Shown here: in pieces, positions 63,572-64,000 of the stretch
How positions within the stretch are numbered: position 1 is the stretch's first letter
How the letters are laid out: every line of letters starts with the position of its first letter
Assembly: GCF_000948415.1 (NCBI RefSeq)
Contig: NZ_JYII01000010.1
Location: 620,001-684,000, forward strand
Direction of reading: 5' to 3'
From: Thalassospira sp. HJ
Lineage (GTDB): Bacteria; Pseudomonadota; Alphaproteobacteria; Rhodospirillales; Thalassospiraceae
DNA: 64,000 nucleotides
Made by a program: the position numbers and the translations under genes
Notes under the pieces: model-generated
Seen by the model: the letters and a program-made list of their open reading frames with translations, nothing else
Databases searched by the model: none
What the model was told of the DNA's origin: nothing

Positions 63572-64000
63572 ATGCGCAAACGTACTTCCGATCATGTTTT
63601 CAAAGCCGGTGCTGTCGCACTTGTTGTTGGTGTTCTGGCTGGCGGGACTGTCGCGCCGGTTCATGCCCAATCCTTCTTTGACAAGGCAAAGCAGGCCCTT
63701 GGCGATGCGATGAATTCATCGGGGTCGGGAAGTGGATCAAACAGCGGTTCAGGGATATCCGCCCTGTCATCGGATACGGTCGAGCAGGGACTGAAACAGG
63801 CGCTTGATATCGGGGTGGATCTGGTCACCGATCAACTGGGTGCTGTTGATGGCTTTAACGCCGATCCGGTTGCGCATATCCCACTGCCCGACGAAGTCCA
63901 GACCGCCCAGAAATTGATGAGTGCCGCAGGGCTTGGAAGTTACGCCGATGAAATCGAATTGCGGATGAACCGGGCTGCCGAACAGACCATGCAGGATGCC
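63572..64000 (+). CDS. DUF4197 protein, N-terminal part (cut by the right edge)
   Basis: 143 codons are visible before the edge. A signal peptide (residues about 1-32, ending VHA) suggests export. A serine- and glycine-rich stretch follows (residues about 50-62), then the DUF4197 start (VEQGLKQALDIGVDLVTDQLG and IPLPDEVQTAQKLM). The family is periplasmic and of unknown function. ATG 63572 has AGGA well placed; an in-frame ATG lies five codons upstream. It follows the clpB terminator and is separate from clpB. Confidence 0.85.
   Translation, partial: MRKRTSDHVFKAGAVALVVGVLAGGTVAPVHAQSFFDKAKQALGDAMNSSGSGSGSNSGSGISALSSDTVEQGLKQALDIGVDLVTDQLGAVDGFNADPVAHIPLPDEVQTAQKLMSAAGLGSYADEIELRMNRAAEQTMQDA

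Noticed and set aside
1-64000. tRNA, rRNA, tmRNA or CRISPR arrays
   Set aside because: No cloverleaf with conserved T-loop, no rRNA stretch and no regularly spaced direct repeats were seen in the intergenic regions.

Overview
The window is chromosomal DNA of a Gram-negative alphaproteobacterium, most likely a marine Rhodospirillales of the Thalassospira type. This is inferred from the DUF1476, DUF1178 and DUF4167 proteins, the separate purS/purQ/purL genes and the gene order; no taxonomic search was possible. About 60 protein genes are supported, two of them cut by the window edges (miaA on the left, a DUF4197 gene on the right). I found no rRNA, tRNA, CRISPR array, transposase or prophage.

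Layout. Bases 1-4.2 kb: miaA, preceded by a VapBC-type toxin-antitoxin pair and an unknown gene that overlaps miaA's start, then serB and a DegP/Do protease. 4.7-9.1 kb: DUF2065, hflC and hflK (inner-membrane quality control), the Fe-S carrier ATPase mrp, and a trypsin-like protease coupled to it. 9.2-15.1 kb: purine genes purC-purS-purQ-purL, an NRDE protein and the DUF1476 ATPase-inhibitor homologue. 15.3-27.8 kb: an orphan response regulator, an exporter with its LysR regulator, PEBP, purB, an HD-GYP protein, a MipA porin, radC, map, sfsA and a methyltransferase. 27.9-31.8 kb: an accessory insert (three-domain oxidoreductase, GST, LysR). 31.9-45.7 kb: what looks like an older backbone comF-grxC-nitrilase-DUF1178-ubiG-lysC, interrupted by a dehydrogenase/dioxygenase/GntR cassette, VOC, YHS and PhoX genes, and a MASE1-GGDEF cyclase. 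46-57.9 kb: nitronate monooxygenase, ptsP, a RodZ-like protein, ispG, hisS, hemA-prfA-prmC and DUF4167. 58.1-64 kb: a VirD4/TraG-like protein lacking ATPase motifs, a MOSC protein, clpB and a DUF4197 gene.

The most unusual content is between genes. Four copies of a structured palindromic element lie at 4325-4592, 13375-13640, 20371-20637 and (internally deleted) 32700-32861. The full copies are 266-268 bp and share a three-way-junction plan: a long outer stem beginning AGGGTC (one arm varies), a first arm, a conserved linker (GATCCGNAGGAC) and a second arm. Outer stems differ between copies, yet each copy stays self-complementary. A fifth element of the same plan but unrelated sequence is at 45730-45993. 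All five are intergenic, one ends about 20 bases from the purC start codon, and one sits in the likely leader of the DegP gene. The second main candidate is the chromosomal VirD4-like protein at 58137-59732, which keeps the coupling-protein framework but has no Walker A motif and a changed Walker B.
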